Notes: generated by a model not told the origin, from the letters alone. DNA of 64,000 bases from Paradesertivirga sp036399495 (GCA_036399495.1 DASWMZ010000079.1:25715-89714); one strand, 5' to 3'. Positions 53,616-63,683 are shown, counted from the stretch's first letter. A program made the numbers and translations.

Positions 53616-54493
53616 TATCTGTAAAGGTCGTATATTTTTGAACGAAGGTACTTGCTTACTGCAAAATAGGTGCTAAAGAACGATATCATAATACCTATAG
53701 CCAGTACTCCGGCAAATACAAGCGCAAATTCGAACCAGTTTCTTAAAATAACCAGTTCGGGGATTTGTTGTTGAGCAAGATAAAGTGTTGCTAATAAAAG
53801 GATTATAGCGATAAGCGCACCTAAAAATCCGTGCAAAACGCCATAGCCAAGAAAAGGCCCTCTAATAAAGTTTTTCGTGGCGCCAACTAATTGCATACTT
53901 TTTATGAGGAAGCGCTGCGAGTATATGGAAAGTCTGATGGTGTTATTAATCAGCGCAACTGAAATAATTAGTAGGACTAAAGCAAACCCAAGAATAACTA
54001 ATCCGATGATTTTAATGTTCTGATTCACCATGTCAATTAACGACTTTTGGTAAATAACCTCTTTAACCAATTGATTTTTAGCAAGCTGATTGCTGAATGT
54101 TTGAATACTTGCGTTGTTTGCATGTTCGGCTTTCATGTAAATATCTATAGAAGACAGAAGTGGGTTGTAGCCCAAAAACTGAACAAACTCCTCGCCTAAA
54201 TCCTTTTGCAGATTTCGTGCTGCTAACTCCTTGCTTACATACTGCGATTTTAATACGAATGGATGTGCGTCTAATTGCTTTTGCAATGCCAGTACATCTA
54301 CTTCTTTAGCACCGTCGCTTACAATGATATTCAGTACGATGTTCTCTTTTACATAATTGGAAAGATTCTTGGCGTGTACCATGATAAGTCCTAACAGCCC
54401 GATCATCAACAACACTAAAGCGATACTTATAACGGTTGAAATGTAAACGGTCTTGGTCTTTTTAGCAGCTGCGCTACTTTCAAATTCTTCCAT
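53615..54493 (-). CDS. ftsX: Cell division ABC permease FtsX
   Basis: 292 residues from the ATG at 54493 (a further ATG lies two codons upstream). One N-terminal helix, a large extracytoplasmic domain (~60-165, with YVSKELAARNLQKDLGEEF) and three C-terminal helices give the FtsX layout. With FtsE it controls peptidoglycan hydrolases at division; ftsE is not in the window. It is the first gene of a six-gene minus-strand operon and diverges from leuS. Confidence 0.93.
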   Translation of the reverse strand: MEEFESSAAAKKTKTVYISTVISIALVLLMIGLLGLIMVHAKNLSNYVKENIVLNIIVSDGAKEVDVLALQKQLDAHPFVLKSQYVSKELAARNLQKDLGEEFVQFLGYNPLLSSIDIYMKAEHANNASIQTFSNQLAKNQLVKEVIYQKSLIDMVNQNIKIIGLVILGFALVLLIISVALINNTIRLSIYSQRFLIKSMQLVGATKNFIRGPFLGYGVLHGFLGALIAIILLLATLYLAQQQIPELVILRNWFEFALVFAGVLAIGIMISFFSTYFAVSKYLRSKIYDLYR

Positions 54494-54645
54494 AATCAAT
54501 TAGAATATGCGAAATTAAAAATTAAAGGGTAGAAATAGGAAAAAAGGAAGTTAATATCTGTTAAATTTTGATGTTATCGAGGTTTATCGCCCGCTCTCAG
54601 AGAACATTAGATTGCATTACGAATTCTTTATCCTCGCATTTTTAG

Positions 54646-54653
54646 TATTTTCG
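54646..54653 (+). promoter_or_regulatory. Candidate -7 box of leuS
   Basis: TATTTTCG matches the TAnnTTYG form of the -7 box and lies 20 bases before the leuS ATG. The same TTCG variant occurs before recA and before the gene at 57570. Confidence 0.4.
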
Positions 54654-54673
54654 CAACCCAAGATATTTTAGAG

Positions 54674-57469
54674 ATGGATTACCAGTTCAAAGACTTAGAG
54701 AAAAAGTGGCAGCAGTTTTGGTCCGAAAATCAAACATTTAAGGTCGATAACAATTCGCCAAAGCCTAAATACTATGTTTTAGATATGTTTCCATATCCTT
54801 CCGGAGCTGGATTACATGTGGGCCACCCTCTTGGTTATATCGCTTCAGATATCTTTTCTCGTTATAAAAGACTTAAGGGCTTTAATGTATTGCATCCAAT
54901 GGGTTACGATTCCTTTGGCTTGCCAGCAGAACAATATGCAATACAAACCGGACAGCATCCGGCTGTAACTACAGAACAAAACATTGCGACCTACCGACGC
55001 CAGCTTGATCAAATTGGTTTTTCATTTGATTGGAGTCGCGAGGTTCGAACCAGCGACCCCGAATATTACAAATGGACACAGTGGATTTTCATGCAATTGT
55101 TCAATTCATGGTATAACCAGGAAAGTGACAAGGCAGAACCTATTCAACGCCTCATTGAGCAGTTTCAGAATAAAGGTTCGCAAGGCATCACCGCTGTTTC
55201 TGATGATGATATACTGACTTTCTCAGCCGATGACTGGAAGCAAATGTCGGAGCAGGAGCAACAACGGGAACTATTAAAATATCGCCTAACTTTTTTAAAA
55301 GAAAGCACAGTCAACTGGTGCCCGGCACTAGGTACCGTTTTGGCGAACGACGAAGTAAAGGATGGAGTTTCAGAGCGGGGGGGGTATCCTGTTGAACAAA
55401 AGAAAATGATGCAATGGAGCATGCGCATTACTGCTTACGCCGATCGTTTGCTGCAAGGGCTTGCTGTAATAGATTGGCCGGAACCTTTGAAAGAAATGCA
55501 GAGGAATTGGATCGGAAAGAGTACAGGAGCATCCGTTATTTTTCCATTAGAGCAGGGTGGTGGAAACATCGAAGTGTTCACCACCCGTGTTGATACCATT
55601 TTCGGAGTAAGCTTTCTAGTTATCGCGCCAGAGCATGAATTAGTTGCATCACTTACCACGTCGGAGCAAAAAGATCAGATTGAAACTTATATTGCTCAAA
55701 CAAAGAAGAAATCCGAACTTGATAGAATGGCTGATGCGAAAACTGTATCAGGCGCCTTTACTGGAAGCTATGCTTTAAATCCCTTAAATGGAGCTAAGAT
55801 TCCGGTTTGGATTGCCGACTATGTATTAGCGGGTTATGGTACAGGTGCTGTAATGGCAGTGCCTTCAGGTGATCAGCGCGATTGGCTGTTTGCCAAGCAT
55901 TTCGATTTGCCTATTATTCAGATATTAGACGCACAACAAAATATTGATCAGGAAGCAGATGCAACCAAGGAAGGTCGCTACATCAATTCAGATTTTATAA
56001 ACGGCCTAACTTACCAGGAAGCTATTCCCGCTCTGAATGAAAAATTGGAGCAACTAGGCGCGGGAAAAGCAAAGATACAATACCGCATGCGCGATGCCAT
56101 TTTTGGTCGTCAGCGCTATTGGGGCGAACCTGTGCCCGTATATTTCAAAGATGGTCTTCCGTATCTAATTGATGAACAAGATTTGCCTTTGGTTTTACCT
56201 GAGGTTGATAAATATCTTCCCACAGAAAGTGGCGAGCCCCCTTTGGGAAGGGCAAAGGATTGGAAGTATCAGGATCAATACGAATATGAATTGAGCACTA
56301 TGCCAGGTTGGGCAGGTTCTAGCTGGTATTGGTATCGCTATATGGCTTCCGCCGAAGAGCGTGGTGAAAATGCATTAGCGCCAAAATTGGCAATTGAATA
56401 TTGGAAGGATGTAGACTTATATATAGGCGGCTCTGAACATGCGACAGGCCATTTGTTATACAGTCGTTTTTGGAACAAGTTTTTAAAAGATTTAGGATAC
56501 GTAATCGAAGAAGAGCCCTTTAAAAAGCTGATTAATCAGGGAATGATTCAGGGCCGATCCAACTTTGTTTACCGGGTAATTGACGAACAAGGGAAAGGCA
56601 CTAACACGTTTGTATCTAATGGATTGAAAGAACAGTATAAAACATCTGCCGTGCACGTAGATGTAAATATTGTAGAGAACGATGTTCTTGATTTGGATAG
56701 GTTTAGAAAACCACGCGAGGAATATGCCACCGCTGAATTTATCTTCGAAAATGGTAAATATGTTTGCGGTGTTGAGGTTGAAAAGATGTCTAAATCCAAA
56801 TTCAACGTAGTAAATCCTGATGATATCATTGAACGTTATGGAGCCGATACGCTCCGTTTGTATGAGATGTTTCTTGGTCCCTTAGAACAAAGTAAACCAT
56901 GGAATACAAATGGGATAGAGGGTGTTTTTAAGTTCCTTAGAAAATTCTGGAGGCTATTTCACGACGACCAACTAAATTTCCGTTTATCTGAAGATGAACC
57001 TACCAAAGCTGAACTAAAGTCTCTTCATAAGATTATCTTAAAAGTGCAGGACGATATAGAGCGTTTTTCGTTCAATACCTCCGTATCGAGCTTTATGATT
57101 TGTGTGAATGAGCTAACCGATCTGAAATGCACAAAACGCAAGGTCCTCCAAGATTTGGTGATAGTTCTGGCTCCGTATGCTCCGCATATTACAGAGGAAC
57201 TATGGACGCTCTTAGGCAATGAAGCCGGGTCGCTGTCTTATGCTTGTTATCCTCGATTCAATCCGGATTATTTGATCGAAGACGAGTTTGCCTACCCCAT
57301 TTCTTTTAACGGGAAAATGAAGATGAATCTTAATATGTCGCTTACGCTTGAAGCAGCAGAGGTTGAAAAATTCGTATTGAGCAATGCCGATGTTCAAAAA
57401 TACCTTGATGGGAAATCTCCTAAGAAGGTAATTGTTGTAAAAGGAAAGATTGTAAACCTTGTGGTTTAA
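54674..57469 (+). CDS. leuS: Leucyl-tRNA synthetase
   Basis: 931 residues, a class Ia synthetase. The HIGH-type motif is HVGHPLGY in DMFPYPSGAGLHVGH. The CP1 editing domain includes VFTTRVDTIFGVSF and GTGAVMAVPSGDQRDW. The KMSKS loop is EKMSKSKFNVVNPDD. The C-terminal domain ends KKVIVVKGKIVNLVV. The protein is longer than the ~860-residue E. coli enzyme; the extra ~70 residues lie mainly near residues 155-200 (EQFQNKGSQGITAVSDDD) and 630-680, as usual in Bacteroidota. Confidence 0.98.
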   Translation: MDYQFKDLEKKWQQFWSENQTFKVDNNSPKPKYYVLDMFPYPSGAGLHVGHPLGYIASDIFSRYKRLKGFNVLHPMGYDSFGLPAEQYAIQTGQHPAVTTEQNIATYRRQLDQIGFSFDWSREVRTSDPEYYKWTQWIFMQLFNSWYNQESDKAEPIQRLIEQFQNKGSQGITAVSDDDILTFSADDWKQMSEQEQQRELLKYRLTFLKESTVNWCPALGTVLANDEVKDGVSERGGYPVEQKKMMQWSMRITAYADRLLQGLAVIDWPEPLKEMQRNWIGKSTGASVIFPLEQGGGNIEVFTTRVDTIFGVSFLVIAPEHELVASLTTSEQKDQIETYIAQTKKKSELDRMADAKTVSGAFTGSYALNPLNGAKIPVWIADYVLAGYGTGAVMAVPSGDQRDWLFAKHFDLPIIQILDAQQNIDQEADATKEGRYINSDFINGLTYQEAIPALNEKLEQLGAGKAKIQYRMRDAIFGRQRYWGEPVPVYFKDGLPYLIDEQDLPLVLPEVDKYLPTESGEPPLGRAKDWKYQDQYEYELSTMPGWAGSSWYWYRYMASAEERGENALAPKLAIEYWKDVDLYIGGSEHATGHLLYSRFWNKFLKDLGYVIEEEPFKKLINQGMIQGRSNFVYRVIDEQGKGTNTFVSNGLKEQYKTSAVHVDVNIVENDVLDLDRFRKPREEYATAEFIFENGKYVCGVEVEKMSKSKFNVVNPDDIIERYGADTLRLYEMFLGPLEQSKPWNTNGIEGVFKFLRKFWRLFHDDQLNFRLSEDEPTKAELKSLHKIILKVQDDIERFSFNTSVSSFMICVNELTDLKCTKRKVLQDLVIVLAPYAPHITEELWTLLGNEAGSLSYACYPRFNPDYLIEDEFAYPISFNGKMKMNLNMSLTLEAAEVEKFVLSNADVQKYLDGKSPKKVIVVKGKIVNLVV

Positions 57470-57476
57470 GTTCTTG

Positions 57477-57505
57477 AAAAAGTGATGGTTTTACTGTCAC
57501 TTTTT
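57477..57505. terminator. Bidirectional-type terminator after leuS
   Basis: A 9-bp stem (AAAAAGTGA with TCACTTTTT), an 11-base loop and a T-rich tail, starting 8 bases after the leuS stop. Confidence 0.8.
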
Positions 57506-57517
57506 TATTCTTTTTAA

Positions 57518-57545
57518 TTTGCCTGTAACCTTCTGCTTATCTTCG
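57518..57545 (+). promoter_or_regulatory. Candidate promoter of the outer-membrane beta-barrel gene
   Basis: TTTG at 57518-57521, a 16-base spacer and TATCTTCG at 57538-57545, giving a leader of about 20 bases to the ATG at 57570. Because this promoter overlaps the in-frame start at 57519, it supports the later start. Confidence 0.5.
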
Positions 57546-57569
57546 CGACTAATTACCAAAATTAGCGCA

Positions 57570-60059
57570 ATGAGATCCCTTTTCTTTTTTATCATCTTTT
57601 TTTCCGTCAATGCTGCACTGGCCCAAATTCCCGGGGGTGGGGCACCGGCCATTGTTGGCAGAATCACCGGAACCGTAATAGATTCGCTCACCCAAAAACC
57701 TGTTGATTATGCTTCGGTTGGCTTGGGTCGTGTAAGTTCCACAAAAAGCACTAATGGAGGATTAACAGACACTAAAGGTGTATTTAAGATCGATAACGTG
57801 GCTCCAGGGAACTATAAATTGACCATCACATTTCTAGGATATCAAACAAAAATGCTAAGTCCGGTAACCACAACTCCGGGTAAACCCGATTTGAACTTGG
57901 GGAAAATTATTCTTTCACCTTTAACTACTGCCTTAAAAGAAGTTGCCGTCACCGGACAAGCTGCCCTCATCGAAAATCGAGTTGATAAGGTAGTTTACAA
58001 TGCCGAGAAAGATGCTACCGTGGTTGGTGGTAATGCCGGTGATGTACTGCGCAAAGTCCCTATGGTTTCTGTCGATCAGGATGGTAACGTTTCTTTGCGC
58101 GGGAACCAGAATGTGCGAGTGTTGATTAACGGGAAACCTTCTGGCGCGATGGCTGCGAATGTCGGCGATGCGATGAAAATGCTTCCTGCAGATCAAATAA
58201 AAAGTGTTGAGGTGGTAACCAGCCCTTCGGCGAAATATGATGCTGAAGGATCGGGGGGAATTATTAACATCATCACCAAAAAAAGCAATATGTCTGGCGT
58301 AAGCGGCTCGGTAAGTGGGGGAGTCGGTACGCGGCAAAATAATGGCAATGCCAATTTAAACGTGAACAAAAACCGTTTGAGTGTAACAGGAAACTTCGGG
58401 GGAAACTTGATGTGGCCTCAGATTAGCAGGGTAAGTATTGATAGAAGTGACCCTCAATCGTCCAGTACTCAACGTGGTACGAGTGAAGTGTTCAGACGAG
58501 GCTTTTCTACATCTGGAAATGTGAGTTACGATATCAACGCATCAAATAATATTTCTTCAGGTATCCGCTATAATCACGGAGGTTTTAATACAGACGGAGG
58601 TTCAGTTAATACAAGCTCAAGTTTAAATCCTCTGAATCAGGTAACAAACAATATTCTTACTGATAATGAAAACCGGTTTACCGGTTTTGACTGGAGTAGT
58701 GATTTTACTCATAAATTTAAAGAGGCAGGCCACGAATTAAGCATTGCGGGACAATGGACAGGTGCCCGGACGAACGCAGATTTTCAAAATCTGTATAGTC
58801 TTGAGACAAATAAAGACCAGATTGGCCAAAATGATGGGGTAAATAATGAATATACCGTTCAAGCCGATTATTCATTACCTGTAACCAAGAAAGTTAAACT
58901 AGAACTTGGCGGAAAGTCGATCTTAAGGCGAATAACCAGCACATCAGATTTTGAAAAAAGACAGGGAAGCAATTTCGTTTTCAATCCCGATGTTTCTAAC
59001 ATTTATGATTATGATCAGGATGTTTATTCAGGTTATTCCGTTTTAACATTCCAGCTTAAAAATAACTGGGGTATCCAAGGTGGTGCGCGAGTAGAGAGTA
59101 CGTTAATCAAAGGGGATGTTGATAATAAGACACAAGGTTATGAGCCTTTCTCCAGGCCTTATACCAACTTTATACCGAGTTTTTCTATCTCCAAGAGCAT
59201 CAAAACTAATAATTTACGATTGAGTTACTCCAAACGTATTCAACGCCCAAGCTTACAGTATTTGAATCCGTTTAGAAACATTAGCAACGATATATTTCAT
59301 ACTGTGGGAAATCCGGAACTTTCGCCTGAAATCACTCAAAGTGTAGAATTCAACTTTTCAACTTTCGTAAAAGGATCCGTTGTTAACACTTCATTATATT
59401 TCCGGCATACTGATGATGTGATTGAGAGCTTTGTTACTGCCGAAGACTATACTTATCCTAACGGAGATGTAAAACGGGTTTCGCTTTCAACCTTCGAGAA
59501 CATCGGTCAGAATAATTCAATTGGAGGTTCTGTATTTACCCAGATATCCCCTGTAAAGGGACTAACTCTTCGAGGGAATATTAATGTGTTTTCTTATCAG
59601 CCTAAGGTTAGCAGTGCCTTTACATCAACGGCTTCATCTACAAACAAGACTTTTTTAATGACTAACGCCTATGTGGGAGGTTCCGTTAAAATGTCACAAG
59701 GCTTTCTTGTAGAAACCTTTGCCATAATTAATTCGCCAAGACGTACTTCTCAAGGTAGAAATCCTTCTTTTAATATGTGGCAGCTATCTCTAAATAAAGA
59801 GATCTTAAAAAAGAAGGGTAAGATTGGTTTAAATGTGGTGGATCCGTTTAATGAACGGAAGAACTTCAGAAGCAGTTTTCGAGGGGCAAATGGCCTCGAT
59901 CAGAGCAGTAATTTTTCAGTTCCATTCCGTTCTGTTGGCTTAACATTTAGTTGGCAATTTGGTAAGATGAATTTTAACGCACAGCCTAAAAAGAAGCGTG
60001 GTGTGAATAATGACGATCTAAAGCAAGATGGCGGTACGCAAGGTGGGCCTGGTATGTAA
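57570..60059 (+). CDS. TonB-dependent receptor-like outer-membrane beta-barrel protein
   Basis: 829 residues. The signal peptide runs to ALAQ-I. Residues ~30-125 are a carboxypeptidase-regulatory-like domain (GRITGTVIDSLTQKPVDYASV, and DTKGVFKIDNVAPGNYKL). The plug follows with DVLRKVPMVSVDQDGNVSLRG, VRVLINGKP and AKYDAEGSGGIINIITKK. A long barrel then carries the outer-membrane-family repeats typical of CarboxypepD-reg/plug/barrel proteins in Bacteroidota, ending in an unusual charged and glycine-rich tail (QPKKKRGVNND). No SusD partner is nearby. Ligand unknown; the gene stands alone after leuS. Confidence 0.87.
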   Translation: MRSLFFFIIFFSVNAALAQIPGGGAPAIVGRITGTVIDSLTQKPVDYASVGLGRVSSTKSTNGGLTDTKGVFKIDNVAPGNYKLTITFLGYQTKMLSPVTTTPGKPDLNLGKIILSPLTTALKEVAVTGQAALIENRVDKVVYNAEKDATVVGGNAGDVLRKVPMVSVDQDGNVSLRGNQNVRVLINGKPSGAMAANVGDAMKMLPADQIKSVEVVTSPSAKYDAEGSGGIINIITKKSNMSGVSGSVSGGVGTRQNNGNANLNVNKNRLSVTGNFGGNLMWPQISRVSIDRSDPQSSSTQRGTSEVFRRGFSTSGNVSYDINASNNISSGIRYNHGGFNTDGGSVNTSSSLNPLNQVTNNILTDNENRFTGFDWSSDFTHKFKEAGHELSIAGQWTGARTNADFQNLYSLETNKDQIGQNDGVNNEYTVQADYSLPVTKKVKLELGGKSILRRITSTSDFEKRQGSNFVFNPDVSNIYDYDQDVYSGYSVLTFQLKNNWGIQGGARVESTLIKGDVDNKTQGYEPFSRPYTNFIPSFSISKSIKTNNLRLSYSKRIQRPSLQYLNPFRNISNDIFHTVGNPELSPEITQSVEFNFSTFVKGSVVNTSLYFRHTDDVIESFVTAEDYTYPNGDVKRVSLSTFENIGQNNSIGGSVFTQISPVKGLTLRGNINVFSYQPKVSSAFTSTASSTNKTFLMTNAYVGGSVKMSQGFLVETFAIINSPRRTSQGRNPSFNMWQLSLNKEILKKKGKIGLNVVDPFNERKNFRSSFRGANGLDQSSNFSVPFRSVGLTFSWQFGKMNFNAQPKKKRGVNNDDLKQDGGTQGGPGM

Positions 60060-60108
60060 TTGTAATATTAAGCTGAACTAATTAAAGCCAAACTTATTTT
60101 TGGAGAAT

Positions 60109-61035
60109 ATGCCAGATAAGAGAATCGTATCCCTTCTTCCTGCAGCTACTGAAATAGTTTGCGCCCTCGGTTTAAAAGATCAATTAGTGGGCCGTTCGCA
60201 TGAATGCGATTTACCTGAAAGTGTTAGCGATTTGCCTATCTGCTCTTGCGCGAAGTTTGTCTCTGGTTCTTCAAGTGCAGAGATTGATAGTCAGGTTAAA
60301 AGTATCTTATCTGAAGCTTTGTCAATTTACACTATTGACAAGGAAGCGCTTAAATCGCTGAATCCAACGGTTATCATCACTCAAACGCAATGCGAAGTTT
60401 GTGCTGTGTCTTTGAAAGATGTCGAAGCTGCGCTTAAAGATACTTTTGATCTTGAAACGGAAATCATCTCACTTAATCCCAAAACCTTATCAGAAATCTT
60501 CGACGAAATTCTCGTACTCGCCGAGAAACTGGATGTGAAGTCAAAGGGTGAAGAATTAGTGGAAGAATTGCGAGAACGCTGCGATTTAATTCATCACAAA
60601 CTCAAGTTTGCAGAGCAGCGTCCATCGGTAGTTTGTATTGAGTGGCTTGCGCCCTTGATGGTTGCAGGCAACTGGACACCCGAGTTAATTCAAATCGCCG
60701 GTGGAGTATCTTTATTGGCCGAAAGCGGCCAGCATTCAGGGTATTTAGATTTTGCACAAATAGAAACTGCTAATCCCGATGTTATCATCATCGCGCCATG
60801 CGGCTTCGCAATGGATCGCACTCTACAGGAGATCAATTTGCTGTTGGACCTTGAAGGTTGGAGCGAATTAAATGCGGTACAGAACAACCGGGTTTACATT
60901 GCCGATGGGAACCAATATTTCAACCGGTCTAGTCAAAAGGTGGTCGATACTATAGAGTTACTAGCCGAAATCATCCATCCTAAGCAGTTTGTTTTCGGAT
61001 ATGAGGGAAAAGGCTGGTTGAGGTTCTCGAGTTAG
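60109..61035 (+). CDS. BtuF-like (periplasmic-binding-protein fold) cobalamin/metal-chelate binding protein
   Basis: 308 residues from the ATG at 60109 (GGAG upstream; a TTG three codons earlier is in frame). The periplasmic-binding-protein type III fold is seen: RIVSLLPAATEIVCALGLKD, CEVCAVSLKDVEAAL, ANPDVIIIAPCGF and the end HPKQFVFGYEGKGWLRF. Unlike true BtuF there is no signal peptide and it starts directly with the first beta strand, so a cytoplasmic role in cobalamin or corrinoid handling is likely. A decayed paralogue end is at 29932. Confidence 0.8.
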   Translation: MPDKRIVSLLPAATEIVCALGLKDQLVGRSHECDLPESVSDLPICSCAKFVSGSSSAEIDSQVKSILSEALSIYTIDKEALKSLNPTVIITQTQCEVCAVSLKDVEAALKDTFDLETEIISLNPKTLSEIFDEILVLAEKLDVKSKGEELVEELRERCDLIHHKLKFAEQRPSVVCIEWLAPLMVAGNWTPELIQIAGGVSLLAESGQHSGYLDFAQIETANPDVIIIAPCGFAMDRTLQEINLLLDLEGWSELNAVQNNRVYIADGNQYFNRSSQKVVDTIELLAEIIHPKQFVFGYEGKGWLRFSS

Positions 61036-61078
61036 CTTATGCAGACTCCCAGTCGGCCAATCCGCCAGGTTATTCCAT

Positions 61079-61113
61079 AAAAAAAGGGTGTCGATCAATC
61101 GACACCCTTTTTC
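61079..61113. terminator. Bidirectional rho-independent terminator
   Basis: A 15-bp inverted repeat (61081-61095 with 61098-61112) with A-run before and T-run after. It separates the plus-strand BtuF-like gene from the convergent L,D-transpeptidase gene and suits both. Confidence 0.92.
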
Positions 61114-61127
61114 CTAAAGGTTTTTGT

Positions 61128-61946
61128 TTACAAAGTCGCTAAAGACTGATTAGCAGACATGTAATTCGTAGCAGCAGCATGAACATCTAAAAAATTAGAC
61201 TTGTAAGTTGCAACTGGTGCACTGTATAAAAACATCGCTGTTTTACCTTTAATCGTTTTGATAATTTCATTTGTTAACTCAACCGGGATTGCAGGACAGC
61301 CGTGGCTTCTTCCTAAATATCCGTTTTGATTTACAAAACTCTGGCTAACATACTCTGCACCGTGAACCACAATCGCGCGGTCCTTTGCATTTGTGTTAAA
61401 ACCTTTGTCTAAGCCTTGCAGCTTCAATGACAATCCATGTTTACCGATATAAGTTTCATCAGTAACATAAAAACCTAAACTGCTTTGAAAAGATTCTGCC
61501 GTGTTTGAGAACTGGTTAGCCATTAAGCCACCACTTCCTCTTCCGTGAGCAACTAACGTATGGTATAGTAATTTGCTTTTACCCAAATCAACAATCCAAA
61601 GACGTTTTTGAGTGCTCGGCTTTGTAAAATCTACAATTGAGATAATTTGCTTATCAGGAGATATTTTAAAATCACCTTTAAGAGAATAATATCCAGTTAG
61701 TGCTTTCTTGAAAACTTCAAAATTAAGTGAAGCGCTTTCCAGCTTGGCTGAATCATAAATTTCAGAAATATGTTGGGTAAACAACTCTTCAGCGGAAACA
61801 GCTTGAGAGACAACAGGTGTTTGAACCAATTCTGGTTGTATTGGTGAATCTAATATTTCTACATTCTCTTTTAAACCCCAACCTATCGCTGGTAATGTTA
61901 ATGCTAGTAATAGGAATGAGGCGCCTTTAAAAATCGTTTTCTTCAT
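61128..61946 (-). CDS. Secreted murein L,D-transpeptidase catalytic-domain protein
   Basis: 272 residues. A signal peptide/anchor (~1-25) precedes a linker and the catalytic domain with HGRGSGG, SLGFYVTDETYIGKHG, AIVVHGAEYVS and GRSHGCPAIP. The last carries the catalytic Cys and the first His. The family is the ~200-residue murein L,D-transpeptidase type of the YkuD-related superfamily. It cross-links or anchors peptidoglycan stem peptides. It has a consensus promoter at 62007-62037. Confidence 0.9.
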   Translation of the reverse strand: MKKTIFKGASFLLLALTLPAIGWGLKENVEILDSPIQPELVQTPVVSQAVSAEELFTQHISEIYDSAKLESASLNFEVFKKALTGYYSLKGDFKISPDKQIISIVDFTKPSTQKRLWIVDLGKSKLLYHTLVAHGRGSGGLMANQFSNTAESFQSSLGFYVTDETYIGKHGLSLKLQGLDKGFNTNAKDRAIVVHGAEYVSQSFVNQNGYLGRSHGCPAIPVELTNEIIKTIKGKTAMFLYSAPVATYKSNFLDVHAAATNYMSANQSLATL

Positions 61947-62006
61947 ATAATCCCTTCTATTGAGTTTGTGTAGAGAGTGTCTTCGATAGCGTTAATGTTT
62001 ATATAT

Positions 62007-62037
62007 CAAATATAAGCTTTTTATACGGTACAGCCAA
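62007..62037 (-). promoter_or_regulatory. Promoter of the L,D-transpeptidase gene
   Basis: Minus-strand TTG (62037-62035), a 20-base spacer and TATATTTG (62014-62007), a full consensus match, about 60 bases before the ATG. Spacing and -7 box are the same as in the sigma-gene promoter. Confidence 0.6.
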
Positions 62038-62112
62038 GCAATACGTTGCAATAATTGTCATTTGAGTATAACAAAAGTCAAACGCAATTAAGCGGTACAT
62101 GTTGGGAGTCAG

Positions 62113-63591
62113 TTAATTAAGCAGGTTTCTCCAGCTCACAAGGTCGGTGATCAACTGGTTAAGCGCGTCAATTGATACACGTTCCTGCGCCATGGTATCC
62201 CTATGTCTAATAGTAACGGTGTTATCTTCAAGCGTTTGATGGTCGATAGTGATACAAAATGGCGTCCCAATAGCATCCTGGCGACGATAGCGCTTTCCGA
62301 TAGCGTCTTTTTCCTCGTAAATAACGTTATGATCCAGCTTTAAACTGTCCATGATTTCCTTGGCTTTCTCGGGAAGACCATCTTTTTTAGTCAGCGGGAA
62401 TATCGCCGCCTTAACTGGAGCTAGGCAAGGATGAAGCCTCAAAACAACTCGGCTATCCGTTTTATCGCCTTCACTTAAATCTTCTTCCTGAAATGCGTTT
62501 ATAAGAGTTAGCAAAAACATCCGGTCTAAACCGATGGATGTTTCGATTACATAAGGAATATAATTTCCAATCGGTTTACCTTCTTCGTTAAGGTCGTTAT
62601 CGAAATATTGAAGCTTTTTACCCGAAAACTGCTGGTGTTGACTTAAATCAAAATCGGTCCGGCTGTGAATTCCTTCTACTTCCTTAAATCCGAACGGAAA
62701 TTCAAATTCTATATCTACCGCAGCATTTGCGTAATGCGCTAACTTAACGTGATCGTGAAAACGGTATTTTTCCTGGGGTGTTCCTAAGGCTTTGTGCCAT
62801 TTTAAACGGGCTTCTTTCCAGTAAGCGTACCATTCCATTTCTGTGCCAGGGCGAACAAAAAATTGCATTTCCATTTGTTCAAATTCACGCATACGCATAA
62901 TAAACTGTCGCGCAATTACTTCATTTCTAAATGCTTTGCCAATTTGCGCAATCCCGAAAGGAATTTTCATTCTTCCGGTTTTTTGAACGTTGAGGTAATT
63001 TACAAATATGCCTTGTGCGGTCTCAGGGCGGAGATAAACTAAGTCTGCATCATCTGCTACAGCTCCCATTTGGGTAGAAAACATTAAGTTAAACTGGCGC
63101 ACATCGGTCCAGTTTTTAGTGCCTGAAACAGGGCAGGCTATTTCGTGCTCTATAATGAGATCGCGCAAAGCGGATAAGTTCTCAGCTTTTAAGGCATCAT
63201 CCATTGCTGTCTGAAGCTTTTCTGCTTTTTCAGTCTTGCCGTCTTTTTCATAACGAGCTATTTTATCTTCAAGCAGTTGGTCTGCGCGATAGCGTTTTTT
63301 TGAGTCTTTATTGTCGATCATTGGGTCGCTAAACCCATCAACATGCCCAGATGCTTTCCAAGTGGTGGGATGCATGAAAATTGCCGCATCAATTCCGACA
63401 ATGTTTTCGTGCATTTGCACCATCGACTTCCACCAATAGGTTTTGATGTTGTTTTTTAGTTCTGATCCATTTTGGCCATAATCGTATACCGCACTTAAAC
63501 CATCATAGATTTCGCTCGACTGAAATACAAACCCGTATTCTTTTGCGTGGGAGATGACGTTTTTAAATAGCTCGTCGTTGTTTTTACTCAT
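62113..63591 (-). CDS. glyS: Glycyl-tRNA synthetase (class II, dimeric type)
   Basis: 492 residues, of the single-chain alpha2 type also found in archaea and eukaryotes rather than the two-subunit GlyQS type. Class II motif 2 is RNEVIARQFIMRMREFEQME. Motif 3 lies in YVIETSIGLDRMFL. The anticodon-binding domain (~390-490) has HPCLAPVKAAIFPL and RRQDAIGTPFCITID. A TATCTTTG -7 box (63599-63606) ends just 7 bases before the ATG, so the leader is very short. Confidence 0.96.
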   Translation of the reverse strand: MSKNNDELFKNVISHAKEYGFVFQSSEIYDGLSAVYDYGQNGSELKNNIKTYWWKSMVQMHENIVGIDAAIFMHPTTWKASGHVDGFSDPMIDNKDSKKRYRADQLLEDKIARYEKDGKTEKAEKLQTAMDDALKAENLSALRDLIIEHEIACPVSGTKNWTDVRQFNLMFSTQMGAVADDADLVYLRPETAQGIFVNYLNVQKTGRMKIPFGIAQIGKAFRNEVIARQFIMRMREFEQMEMQFFVRPGTEMEWYAYWKEARLKWHKALGTPQEKYRFHDHVKLAHYANAAVDIEFEFPFGFKEVEGIHSRTDFDLSQHQQFSGKKLQYFDNDLNEEGKPIGNYIPYVIETSIGLDRMFLLTLINAFQEEDLSEGDKTDSRVVLRLHPCLAPVKAAIFPLTKKDGLPEKAKEIMDSLKLDHNVIYEEKDAIGKRYRRQDAIGTPFCITIDHQTLEDNTVTIRHRDTMAQERVSIDALNQLITDLVSWRNLLN

Positions 63592-63598
63592 GATGCTG

Positions 63599-63606
63599 CA
63601 AAGATA
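63599..63606 (-). promoter_or_regulatory. Candidate -7 box of glyS
   Basis: Minus-strand TATCTTTG followed by CAGCATC-ATG. It is an exact match to TAnnTTTG, very close to the start codon. Confidence 0.5.
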
Positions 63607-63683
63607 ATTTGATTTGCGAATTATGATTTACGAATTACGATTTAATTGGAGGCTTGATAAATAGTTTGTTTGCTAACAATTTA

